Part shown: positions 12,651-22,700 of the stretch, one piece after another
Numbering within the stretch: the first letter of the stretch is position 1
How the letters are laid out: every line of letters starts with the position of its first letter
Assembly: GCF_905163445.1 (NCBI RefSeq)
Contig: NC_053197.1
Span: forward strand, 10,044,001 to 10,108,000
Length of the DNA: 64,000 nt
Source of the DNA: Pararge aegeria
Lineage: Eukaryota > Arthropoda > Insecta > Lepidoptera > Nymphalidae
Direction of reading: 5' to 3'
The notes under the pieces: generated by a model
Told to the model about the DNA's origin: nothing
Database searches by the model: none
The model's input: only the letters and a program-made list of their open reading frames with translations
Made by a program: the position numbers and the translations under genes

Positions 12651-12739
12651 ATATATAATTGCTTTACTAGTTCTATTTTGCTTTATATATTTCATAATAA
12701 TACTTATCTAAATATTTAATGTTTCACCAAATATAATAA

Positions 12740-13003
12740 TCCCTACTAATATTATAAATGTGAATGTAAGTTTGTTTGTTACGCTTTCACGCATAAACTA
12801 CTGAACCGATCTTCATGGAACTTTTGATACATATTGTTGGAGGTATTAGAAATAACATAGTATACTTTTCATTGAATAAAACAAATTACGTAAGATAAAA
12901 TTTTTTTTGTGAAAAATCTCAAATCTTATATATGACTACCGGTGTAGACTATGTAGCAAGCAGTACGATCTTAAAATTACGCGAGCGAAGCGCAGGTATC
13001 TAG
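12740..13003 (+). mobile_element. Complete nonautonomous Helitron, 264 bp
   Basis: The 5' end TCCCTACTAATATTATAAATG and the 3' end ..CTAG, with insertion between A (12739) and T (13004), fit the Helitron rule (5'-TC, CTRR-3', A/T host site). A short GCG-AGCGAA-GCGC stem-loop lies about 10 bp before the CTAG. The body has TTTGTTTGTTACGCTTTCAC and CTACTGAACCGATCTTCATG, the usual start of lepidopteran Helitrons. It has no coding capacity and is mobilised, if at all, in trans. Confidence 0.88.
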
Positions 13004-13254
13004 TAAATATATATTTTGTGAAATAACATACCGTAAACTAATATCCTAAAATATTATTATTGGTTCGTTTTGTTGTTAACATTGTAAACGGTACCTGAGC
13101 CGTATAAAAGTAGAAGCATTATCTTCTCAAGCATTCATTCTGTATCAAGTAATTGTAGGGGGGAACTCTGCCCGATTATATGTCAAATGTAATAAGTGAA
13201 AACTAGTATTATTCCAAGACCTATCCCCACGGTCTCCAACACAAGGAAACAAAT

Positions 13255-13385
13255 TACAAAGTGCTACCTTGTATCTATCACTCTGGGGCCATGGCATTCG
13301 ACCGGAAAACAGCAATGCTGCTGGCGGCAAAGATATGTATAGTGGTAGTAGGTAGGTACTTTCCCGGAAGAGCTCTGTCAATTTA
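13255..13385 (+). repeat. Dispersed repeat Y fragment 2
   Basis: AACAGCAATGCTGCTGGCGG, TAGTGGTAGTAGG, GTACTTTCCCGGAAGAGCTC and TGTCA match the interrupted copy at 28660-28697 plus 28964-29000 (AGCAATGCTGTTTGATGGC, GTGGTAG, TTCCCCGG, GAGCTCTATCA). Confidence 0.6.
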
Positions 13386-13402
13386 GTTGAGGTTATGGAA
13401 TT

Positions 13403-13672
13403 CGACGGCCGATTGGCGCAGTGGGCAGCGACCCTGCTTTCTGAGCCCAGGCCGTGGGTTCGATTCCCACTACTGGAAAATGGTTGTGTGATGAGCTTGA
13501 ATGTTTTTCAGTGTCTAGGTGTTTATCTATATATTATACGTATTTATGTATATCATTCATAAAAATTATTCATCAGTTATCTTAGTACCCATAACACAAG
13601 CTACGCTTACTTTGGGACTAGATGGCGATGTGTGTATTGTCGTAGTATATTTATTTATTTATTTATTTATTT
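13403..13672 (+). mobile_element. Metulj-like SINE, copy B, full length with target duplication
   Basis: The tRNA-like head CGACGGCCGATTGGCGCAGT carries an A box (GGCGCAGTGGGC). The B box (GGTTCGATTCCC) is at about 13457-13468. The body ends GATGGCGATGTGTGTATTGTC and has an (ATTT)n tail at 13650-13672. It is flanked by AATT at 13399-13402 and 13673-13676. RNA polymerase III transcription is known for such SINEs; this copy looks young and intact. Confidence 0.9.
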
Positions 13673-14518
13673 AATTAGGTAGATTTGATATACGAACAAA
13701 ATTAGAAAAGAGGACGCATTATTATTTTATCACAAAATTTATGGTGAACCAAGAGGTGGAATTAAATAAATCAACTTGTAAGGATAACTTTTTTCCATCT
13801 ACATAAGTTAGCCCTTGGCTGCAATGTTTAATGTTTTGTAATCTACCAGCAAAATATATTCGAGGTCTCGTCGGAAAGATTCTTGAGTCGTTATTCCTGT
13901 CCTATTAATATTTGAAACTTCAAACATAATAAAACGTTAATTAATTATTTTAATTAATATAAATAACTAACACTGTTGTACTTCTTGAAATAAAACTCAT
14001 TATAATTTGGCAGACATATTTATTCATACTTGTTAAAGTTTAGCTGCGTCAATATAGCAAGTAATATTTATTTACAAATTCGAGTGAAGGTACGAAATTA
14101 ATCACAAAAAATAAATAAATTTAACTAAGCACTTAACTTATACTATTTTCAAATTTGGTCATCAAAAACCAAAATATATTTGTTAAGAGCACAAAGTCAT
14201 TTTGGCCTTTTTATGTTATGCCCTACGAGAAACTAAAGTTTTAATTACATTGTTTAAAGCTAAACATCAACTCCAAACAAATTTGACTACACCATGATTC
14301 AACAATAATTACAGTAAGTAGTAATTTAATGTTCGCTTGACTAACACCTAATTTAAAACAGAACCCATGTAGATTTCGAATAAAAATACCATTCAATTTA
14401 TCCATTTCATATCATAACATTTAGAAATATGTATTTATGTTTACGTCCAAGAAAAATATAACGCCTCTGTCAGTTTTTACAATAAATGCTTCAAATATTT
14501 ACAAATACATACATACTT

Positions 14519-14524
14519 TTTATT
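14519..14524 (-). terminator. Second candidate polyadenylation signal AATAAA
   Basis: The plus strand reads TTTATT, inside TACTTTTTATTGC. It is the next canonical hexamer downstream of the gene, about 115 bp beyond the first candidate. It could serve as an alternative 3' end. Confidence 0.25.
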
Positions 14525-14631
14525 GCTGAAGAAATCCTAAGTTTCTAGAATAAGTAAGATTCGCCATTTAGATTAAAATATAAAGTATCTAATAGCTATT
14601 AAAAATGATAAGGACTAGCTGTAAAAATATT

Positions 14632-14637
14632 TTTATT
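14632..14637 (-). terminator. Candidate polyadenylation signal AATAAA
   Basis: The plus strand reads TTTATT, so AATAAA lies on the minus strand about 640 bp after the stop codon. It is the first canonical hexamer seen downstream of the gene. In AT-rich DNA such hexamers also occur by chance. Confidence 0.3.
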
Positions 14638-15277
14638 AATTTATAAGTCTATAGAATGTGTTTCCAACTGTAGAAATGAAAGAAAAGTGACAAGTTGTCA
14701 TGACTGGTTACTATGAAACACTTCTAGATTATATTCTTGTGACGAAAATTAAATTATTGGGAATTATTACTTAAAAGGGATAAAATACCTAATCGTAAAT
14801 TGATAGAAATCGATCTTATCACACTAATAATATTATATTTACAGTACATTTAAAACAATGAATATTTAGAAAATTATGGTTTACCATGTCGTCATAATAT
14901 TTACAATGCTAAGTTTTCTGGTGTTAATCTTACTGTGAATCATAAATACACTTATAAGTACCTTTTTCAATTTACAATTTGCCTAAGTCTACGTACCGAA
15001 AATTATAATATAGGTAATTTCTTTATATGGTTATATACCATGACTTCGAGAGTTCATAATAGATATAACAAAAATCACGAAATATAATAATTGCTCTTAA
15101 AGACACCTTTCGCCATATTTCATTCACTGGCTCAACTTATATAACTGTATCACATTCTTAAATCCATTTGTTCACTACACTTCACTCAAAGCGATCGTAT
15201 ATATGCGAAAACTTCGTCCAATAATTTTAGGAACTGAAAACGCGGTCTTCAAATGACAGCATGTCAAAACTATGACG

Positions 15278-16264
15278 TCACACAACGACATCCCTGGAAG
15301 CTGTCCCGTTGCTAGGAGTTCCTGGAGTCAGTACAGGTTGAAAACAGTGTGGTGCAGGGACGAAGTCTTCAACCAACTTTCGCTTTAACACAGAAGAAGA
15401 ACCAACGTACACGTTAGTCCCAGGAAAGGTTCCTCGTCGTCTTCGCCTCCATACGATAGCAGCAAGTACTGCTAACCCAAAAGCAACCATAGCTGATAGG
15501 CAACCTAATACTAATTCTGAATCTGGAGCACGTTCTGATACACGCTCGCCTCTCATTGAACTAACCAGAACCGACATGAGCCGATCGCCTTCACTTACTT
15601 CAACATCCTGAACGCTTTCAGTTGAAACTCGTTGGGCATGGCTTGTGTCTATGGTCATAGTTTCAGATTTCTCATTATCTACACCTGGAGTCCTTGAGAC
15701 TAATTCTACTTGAATATGGTATATTGTATCGGGCCATAATGACAAAGTCACTCTAGTTGAATCGGTAAACAGATTTCCTTTTAGACCACCACCATCGACT
15801 TCCCAAGTCACAAGGTACACACCGCGCGTTATCCTTGGTTCCCAGGCAATTTCGCCTATTACCAATACCTTCTGATGGATGAGTGATATTTCTTTGAGAA
15901 TCCACCTGTGCTCGTCATGGTTTGATGTATTAGTATCATGTGCAACCCATGTCTCGTCTGGACTATAAATGGTGATAAGACCTTGTGGGTCGACGACTAG
16001 TACTCGGAGTAAAGCACCTTCGTTGTTAGAAGGAACTCTTGTAGCTAAAGCTTGGGTTTGTATAATCTGTCGCCAAGGGCCTTCAGCTGCACGTCTCATG
16101 ACGACGTAGACTAAAGGCGCGGGGCGAGATGCTGGAGGAGGCCAGCGTGCCAGGGCTCCACTGACCCTCATAACCCCTTCGCCTTTGGTGTGGATTACCG
16201 GTTGAGTCTGAGATGCTCGGGCCGCTTCTGTATGAAATTCACAAGCAACTTTGCAGCCGGGAAA
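15278..16264 (-). CDS. Terminal exon of a Cys-rich / FN3 type I membrane protein
   Basis: This exon encodes 328 residues and the stop codon (TGA at 15280-15278). The exon begins at 16264, right after a pyrimidine-rich TTTGTTTGTTACAG acceptor, in phase 0. Numbering from the first residue (F): 1-11 (FPGCKVACEFH) completes a cysteine-rich module; about 22-105 is a first fibronectin-III-like domain (ARWPPP, YVVMRR, LLRVLVVDPQG); about 121-208 is a clearer second one (IAWEPR, YLVTWEVDGGG, VTLSLWPDTIYHIQVEL); 209-250 is a stalk; 251-272 is a hydrophobic transmembrane helix followed by RRRRR at 273-277, a stop-transfer signal giving an extracellular N-terminus; 278-328 is a cytoplasmic tail ending DVVV, a possible class II PDZ ligand. 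One sequon lies outside the cell (NTS at 112). I do not recognise the orthologue. Cys box plus FN3 is reminiscent of anosmin-1 (Kallmann protein), but no WAP domain is visible and anosmin is not transmembrane. A role in adhesion or reception at the cell surface is inference from architecture only. Confidence 0.88.
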   Translation of the reverse strand, partial: FPGCKVACEFHTEAARASQTQPVIHTKGEGVMRVSGALARWPPPASRPAPLVYVVMRRAAEGPWRQIIQTQALATRVPSNNEGALLRVLVVDPQGLITIYSPDETWVAHDTNTSNHDEHRWILKEISLIHQKVLVIGEIAWEPRITRGVYLVTWEVDGGGLKGNLFTDSTRVTLSLWPDTIYHIQVELVSRTPGVDNEKSETMTIDTSHAQRVSTESVQDVEVSEGDRLMSVLVSSMRGERVSERAPDSELVLGCLSAMVAFGLAVLAAIVWRRRRRGTFPGTNVYVGSSSVLKRKLVEDFVPAPHCFQPVLTPGTPSNGTASRDVVV

Positions 16265-16431
16265 CTGTAACAAACAAATAAAATATTAATACTCAATCTT
16301 TTAATCTATATAAAATAAAAAGCTGGAACATTTTTTTATAATGACCTTTGATTTCCAAAAATAATACTGTATTTTTTTATTTTAAACAATAGGTACATAA
16401 GTTTATAGTAGATAGTAAATAGAACACTTAC

Positions 16432-16506
16432 ACAAATGTCTTTTTCGTCACACACTGCACCCCATATTTGATAGTTAGATTGGAGAAGCTCACAGTTTTC
16501 CCAACA
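16432..16506 (-). CDS. Internal 75-nt exon, cysteine module of the same membrane protein
   Basis: The exon has exactly 25 codons, phase 0 at both ends. It sits between a TTATTTTTGTTGCAG acceptor (AG at 16508-16507) and a GTAAGT donor (16431-16426). It encodes CWENCELLQSN followed by YQIWGAVCDEKDIC, with four cysteines. Joined to the next exon it reads ..DEKDIC-FPGCKVACEFH, so the cysteine module crosses the splice junction with no frame break. The downstream intron is 167 bp (16265-16431). Reading on past the donor meets no further cysteine-module residues, which supports this boundary. The module is probably extracellular and disulfide-bonded. I cannot name its family with certainty. Confidence 0.85.
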
Positions 16507-16642
16507 CTGCAACAAAAATAATATTAAATGCAATTAACATATAACAATCATACAGTAGGTAGAAAAGTAATAATAAATAGACTAATGCCCATTGTCACTA
16601 GGAAACTAGGATCACTTAGTGGTTTTGGTGATTTCTAGACTA

Positions 16643-16865
16643 TAAAAACGTTTCACGAACTCTCATGAGATGTTGTACGACGTCTCCGCCTAAAATTACA
16701 AATCCGATTCGGCTGATTGTTGAGTTTAGAAGACTCGTAAACTGACACTTGACAGATGAAAACATATAAATTAGCTTATTTTTTAATAACCTACAATCCA
16801 TTCGATAAATGAAATATATGATGATACCACACCTTTTGGCGGGAACCATAGACAAGTTAGGATAT
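16643..16865 (+). repeat. Dispersed repeat X, copy 1, in an intron
   Basis: AAACGTTTCACGAACTCTCA, CTCGTAAACTGACACTTGAC, TTTTTTAATAACCTACAAT and ACCACACCTTTTGGC line up with copies at 34868-35068 (plus) and 44392-44625 (minus). It lies in the 1415-bp intron of the membrane protein gene. Class unknown. Confidence 0.75.
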
Positions 16866-17921
16866 ATAATTAGCCTAGTGAAAATCGATTAAGAAACGAA
16901 AGTGTATGTGTAGTATGTCTAGGAATCTTCTTTGATCAGGCGTTAGTTTTTAGTCATTGCTTTGTCCGTCGTTAGTGAAAATGGGAAAAAGACTAACCCA
17001 CATATTAACCTTAAATATTTATAGGCTATCACTTCTTAACCATATCACCACCGTTTTCTCATCAGGAGTTCTATAGAAATATCAAATGGAATTTCGAATG
17101 TCATTCTTGTAACGATAAATAAACCTAAAACTGCTACATAACAATGATCAAACAAATCTTTAGAACTGACGTTCCTGGACAAATCTGTTTAGCGACTAAC
17201 TCAAATGCAGCATTTGTCATCCAAAACACTCATTAGTTGGAGTTGACGTTAACTTGACTCCCACTCGACTCAGTAAGCTTTAATAATTATGAGCCGCGGT
17301 TATTAATTACCGGTATTGACAAAATGTCCTGTCGTCTGGAATACGCGGCACCTTTCAAGTGGTAAGTTTATTGATTTTGAGCTGTATTTTCATTAGTACT
17401 TTATGGTTTCACGGCCTAGTGCGAGCCAGTATGATAACTTTGACATGTCATTATTACCAAGCTATAACCTAGTGTCTTGAATTTACAGTTATAGTGTGAC
17501 CTTACAATGTTAGGTTCTTTTGATTCAATGCATACATGCCAATGCTGGCTTGGAAGCAAATAAATAAACATCTTTATCTAGTTTCACAAATATAATATAG
17601 ACAAAAGTTTCAGTACTGGCAAAATGCAGTTTTTCTTGATTCCCTTTTATTATTTATTTAAGGATAAGAAGTTTAGGTTTATTAATTTACATTTTGGTAA
17701 TAATTAAGGTCGCCATCGTCGCCTTTTTGAAACAATTAAGCTTTATACCTAACCAATTATTATTTATGTTTTATATTATAAAGTAACTATTCATTAAGAC
17801 TAAGATATTTTAATTAAAAATATTGTGGTTGAAAATCACAATCGATTTATATGAATATAAATCATCACAATAAATTGTTAATTTCAAACTGAATTATATA
17901 AAAAAAATGTAGCGTCCTCAC

Positions 17922-17981
17922 CATAAAACAGTCGGGGCCCTGCAAACACGAAGACTCCCCGCCAGGTCGAGGTGCTGCAAA
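17922..17981 (-). CDS. Internal 60-nt exon upstream of the cysteine module
   Basis: The exon has 20 codons, FAAPRPGGESSCLQGPDCFM, phase 0 at both ends. It is flanked by a TTTTTTGTTCACAG acceptor (AG at 17983-17982) and a GTGAGG donor (17921-17916). It adds two more cysteines directly before the CWENC motif of the next exon, giving C-x5-C-x2-C-x2-C spacing. The intron after it is 1415 bp (16507-17921) and contains a dispersed repeat at 16643-16865. Because this exon starts in phase 0 without a methionine, at least one more exon, carrying the start codon and presumably a signal peptide, must lie further upstream on the minus strand. Confidence 0.75.
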
Positions 17982-19376
17982 CTGTGAACAAAAAAGTCGA
18001 TAAGCAAACTTTAATTTATACACACTTGTAAATAAGATATGGCGATCCACAAATTCCAATAGCAATGCATGATGGTTATAGCGCTGTTTGGAATAATCTT
18101 CCTTTTAACATAATATTTCAGAATATTCATTTGTAATATTTTTCTCAGCTTCATTATATGGCGGAGTGACTACTTTTTTTTGCATAATATTGCTAAATGA
18201 CCTATTTCTCAGTTGGATGGACTCCTAAGTTTTAGTGATCTAAATAGGATTATTTATAACAGTAAGTAAGAATTTATTATAAGTGACAGCTTTGCCTACA
18301 CTTAGTTATTACTATAATAATGTAAACGTTTCGCAATATTTATTTTGCAACGAAAAAAAAAATTAAAAAAAATCATGTGACGCTGTTAAGGAGAATAACG
18401 TCTAGGTAGTAAGAAATCAAATGATTCGATTTATACATATGCATAGTAAATAAACTCGGCAATCAGACAATTGACAAGACAAACACTTCAACTAGCTAGC
18501 GTAAGGTCAGTGGATGTTCATCATAAGACGAGATTTATATAACAAAGACGCTAACAGATAAATGGTACATAAAACAGATGGACTGTTTACGACTCCTACG
18601 CAGACGTATGGAGTTTGTTTGTTATACAATCACTTACGATCTGTCACTCATAATTATAGCCAGGAGGCCATAATGTAATACTAATGATAATAATGTTTTA
18701 ATTATTGGATGTTCATTCATCAGTGAAACTTAAATTACATACTCGTAATAGTTTGACACATTTGGCCTTCCAAACGATAAAAGATAGTTAATAAAAATAA
18801 AAAAAACATAGAACAACAACAACCATTGAAATTTAAGCTCAAATTCTAATGCATTTCCTCAAACTTCATAGAGTAATGAAGGAACATAATGTTAAAATGT
18901 AAACAAACAGACAGACGGCAATAAACAGACTTCACACACAGTAGTAGTCTAGGATATAATTTCGCAACTAGGAGCGGTTCTAACCACAAAGCGCTACTAA
19001 AGTTAGCCTTTAGCTCTATTCTGTGGTTTTATGCCGCTCAGGAGGATGGAAATTCATTCTTACATAAAATGGCCTCCTCTTAAGGCCTTTGGCCGTCTTC
19101 ATGAGAAAACCGGATCATTAAATGCGCAGTAAGGCATAAAAGATCTTTCAAGGGTCCACATTTTTCCCCTGAAATATGAAGTCCAACGGGAAACTCGATT
19201 TTCTACGAGAAACATTTTTACCTTTTTCACTGTGCATATAATTACGAAACTAAAAATCTGGTGGAATTATCCCAACAGATTGAATCTTTGAGTATGATAC
19301 TAAAATTTTAAATAATAAAATTTTGAAAGGATACAAATACTATAATGAAGTATATTCAATAATTAACTATAGGCTA
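17982..19376. other. Upstream intron or 5' flank, no exon found
   Basis: This lies upstream of the first identified exon on the minus strand. It has a poly-A patch at 18350-18372. No signal-peptide exon with a phase-0 donor could be seen. Confidence 0.4.
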
Positions 19377-19660
19377 TGTGATAGCCTGGTCGGCAGGACC
19401 TCGGCTTTACTTTCGGGGGGCCAAGTTTGAATCCCGGCACGTATATCTAACATTTCAAAGTTATGTGCGTTTTAAGAATTAAATATTATTTAACGTTGAA
19501 GGAAAACATCGTGAGGAAATCTGCGTTAATGTTCTCCAAGACGTGTGAAGACCACCAATCCGCACTTGGCCAGCGTGGTGTGAACTACGGCCAAAACTCT
19601 TCTCAGTGAGAGTAGACCCACGTAGTGGGACTGTAATGGGTGATTCATCATATTGATGGT
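19377..19660 (+). mobile_element. SINE family G, nearly full-length copy
   Basis: Head GATAGCCTGGTCGGCAGGAC and B box AGTTTGAATCCCGGCACG. The body has AAGTTATGTGCGTTTTAAG, GTTGAAGGAAAACATCGTGA, CAATCCGCACTTGGCCAGCG and TGGGACTGTAATGGG, ending with a TGATGGTGAT tail. This is the reference copy for family G in this window. Confidence 0.9.
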
Positions 19661-19680
19661 GATAATTGCAAATTTTAAAA

Positions 19681-19721
19681 ATTTGGGTTAAATATACATA
19701 CAATGTATATTTAGCCCAAAT
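19681..19721. repeat. Short palindrome, 19-bp arms, 3-nt loop
   Basis: ATTTGGGTTAAATATACAT (19681-19699) pairs with its reverse complement at 19703-19721 with one T/C difference. Confidence 0.85.
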
Positions 19722-22700
19722 GTTTCATGTGCAATAACGAGTGAAAAAAAAACTAAACTTAAAATACCAAATTATTATTAAAAACCTTGTTCAAATAAAA
19801 CAAAATAAATGCACAAAATCTCCACCACAAAAGAGGCTACAAAACTTTTTGCCTGTAATTCGACATGCAATGGACCGGTTTTTTGTAATGATATATGCCC
19901 GATACGAAGACCTTTTTTGGAATCGTAATGAACATTCGAATTCTTAATTAGCGCATCGCACTGTAATAATCGATGTAAATGTAAAAATGGACTTTTAATT
20001 ATTCCCCAGAAGCCAACGCATTATGCTTATCTAAGTCAGGAGAAGGTTTTATGTGAACAGAACGAAAAACAAAACGTCTGGAGTGCTCAGTTTAATGTAT
20101 TTGATAAGGTGACGGCATGCGGCATCTACTGTTGATTGTGGGTCCATTTTAATTGCATGATATGGCAAAAGGGACAGCTCTCGGAATCAACGGGTGCACA
20201 CAGTGGCACGAACACGTCAAATCCTTCGTGACTTGACGAAGGGTTGTCAAAAGTTAAGGTCACAATGATTGACGACTTTTTTCGAAGATTAAAAAAGAAA
20301 ATTGAATTTACTTTTTTTTTCGTATTGGTCCTTTGTTGCAAAGTTGATGAACCGTAAAAGCAAATGCAAAGTGGTTTTTGCAATTATATTTTAAATTGTT
20401 GTTATTATTGCTTATTTGTATTCGTACTTACTCAATTACATTCAGCCCGTACCCAGAGGCTTTAATTTAAATTGTTCTTTATTTAAATTGTGACTATCAA
20501 AAATGTTTTTAATTAATATACATTACTTCTCTTATAAAAAACTGAATGATAATATAATAAACAGGAAATGTTTATTCAGTCAGTTCTAAAAAACATTGTA
20601 AGCATTACATAGTCTTTAGTGGTTTTAATCTCACAGATAAGTGCATGTACACTTATGCATATTATTATTTTACAGTATACTAAGTAATATCTGTTAATGG
20701 ACTCAGTATCTGAAGCGATAGCGAAACGTCTCATTACTTTTAGTGCCGTCGGATATTAAAATGCAATAAAATAAGTTATTTATTAATAAGATAACGTTAA
20801 AGCTTTGACTTTTCAATGTGTAAAAATAACATTTGCATACAATTTCTATCTACATGATTCGTATTTCTCATATCGCAGGAATACAAAACAGTCTATATTT
20901 TATTGAATGTTCCCGTAGGTAGAGTAATAAATACTATATCTGTCTCTGTCTCTCTAGGTCACCGGCATTGCAGCTAATGATGCCAATCTGACAGTGGCCA
21001 TCAAACAACTCCGACTACCATTATTAGATGTAATCATCGTAATTTTTTTACACAATTTATTTTTTTGGTTCACGATACAACGCAGAAGTGTTATTTCACG
21101 TCAACTAATGGCAACAAAAAATGTATGCGAGAGTGCTTCGCTTCGCGTTTGATACAAAAAACTTAGTTTATTTATCCAATGAGTCATAAATCATAGCATG
21201 CTGTCTAAATTGCTATTGAGGAACATGATAATAAATGTACATAGCTGATTAAATACAAACGATTGTTAAATGAAATTATCTAACTGGTTCAAAAGTCAAC
21301 AACGTTTTAAGAAAAGCAAACCAATCTAGCCTCTCCTCAAATAATCCAAGAACTTTTAACCAATTCAATCATTTCAAGCATTGTATCGCCTGACTTTCCC
21401 GAGGAGTTTGAAATATGAAAGTTAAACAAAACACAACGGGCGAATACACTTCGGCAAATGCAAAGGAAGTGAGTGAATAATGAATGGTGATTGAAATCAG
21501 GTCGACGAGTGGTTCGTATTTGTGTTAGATGCCGCCACAGATTACTCTTTTGTTAATCAAACAACGCTTATTGAATATTATTTAATTAATCTCTCGTATT
21601 TGACTTCGAACGCCGTATAGAAAGCGGAAGAAAAATGGATTGTCGAGAGCGAAAGCTAGTTGTCGGCTTTTGAGTTATATAATCACCTAAAATATTTGGT
21701 TCTGACAACGGGACTTATAACGGTCCCGTCAGAGTTATTGCTCCAAGTCATCTATTAGTGTCGAAAAAAGGACTACATTTTAAACGATAGGATATCATAA
21801 GCCAACACTTAAAGTTTTTGGAAGCCATTAAACATAATCGTTTATAAGCGGGGTCTGGAGCTCCGCTTGGCCAGGAACTAATCGATTGATGGACACACAC
21901 AGCCGCTTACAATCAATCCATCAGCGTTTATTTAACCATAACTACCAATGATCTTCATTTATCATTTTGTTTATATAATGTAAGCAGATTACTAAGGTTA
22001 GATATAAGAAGATGTACAAAGTAAATGATTTCAACAACAAGAACCCTTTTATTGTACGATTTGTAATAATGCAATGGAATGGTACACAACGTTTCTTATT
22101 TTACTCTATTTAAAATACGGCATGGCAGTCGTCCAATGTCGCAAGGTTATCTAACAAAATAAAAGAGAGCCAATATCTTTATCTGTAGAAGTAAAATCTC
22201 AGAGTTCCATCACATGAACGATATCAAATGTAGCGATCTAACGGAGTTTAATAAACAATAGTAAGTACGACAGTTACAGGGAATGGAGATGGGAGTGGAG
22301 ACCTTAAACACCTAGCAATATTCTTTAGAGAAAGGAGCAAAACAGCATGAATTATGATTACACATAAAGATAAAACACAATCTAAGTTAGCGCGCCAAAT
22401 GGCGAGAAAAAATGTAATTTTCTCGGAGGAAAAACGACCGCGACGAACAAACAAAAGGAGAACGAATGCGAAGGCAAAGTTTACTCCATAGTAAAAGATA
22501 GTTGTTATTCAAAAAAGATTTTATGTACTTACTGTTCAAAAATTTATGAAATAAAGCCGAGAGTGTTTGAGATTTTGTTCTAGATGGGGTAAAACCCGCC
22601 AGAATAATATTTATTTTTAGAAAGACTATTATTATTATTTTTAGAACACTATAAAACTACTTGGTGCAGAATTATGTATATTAAATGTCCAACAAGACTA

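Larger units (their letters stand above)
13900..15277 (-). other. Probable 3' UTR and downstream flank of the membrane protein gene
   Basis: This is AT-rich DNA without recognisable repeats, directly after the stop codon at 15278. No AATAAA lies close to the stop on the minus strand. The first ones are near 14.6 and 14.5 kb, so the UTR may be about 0.65-0.8 kb. Where the transcript really ends cannot be seen from sequence. Confidence 0.4.

Noticed and set aside
13100..13140. TATA (CGTATAAAAG) with TCATTC as a core promoter
   Set aside because: Spacing is about 34 bp, longer than usual, and the region holds fragments of dispersed repeats.
13403..13480. Possible true tRNA gene
   Set aside because: A and B boxes are present, but the sequence continues into a SINE body with an ATTT tail and recurs at 28703 and 60151. 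No cloverleaf acceptor pairing is seen.
15278..16264. Reading the large exon as a complete 331-residue intronless gene
   Set aside because: The apparent start is a TTG inside the acceptor region. The frame lacks a signal peptide and continues naturally from the two upstream phase-0 exons.
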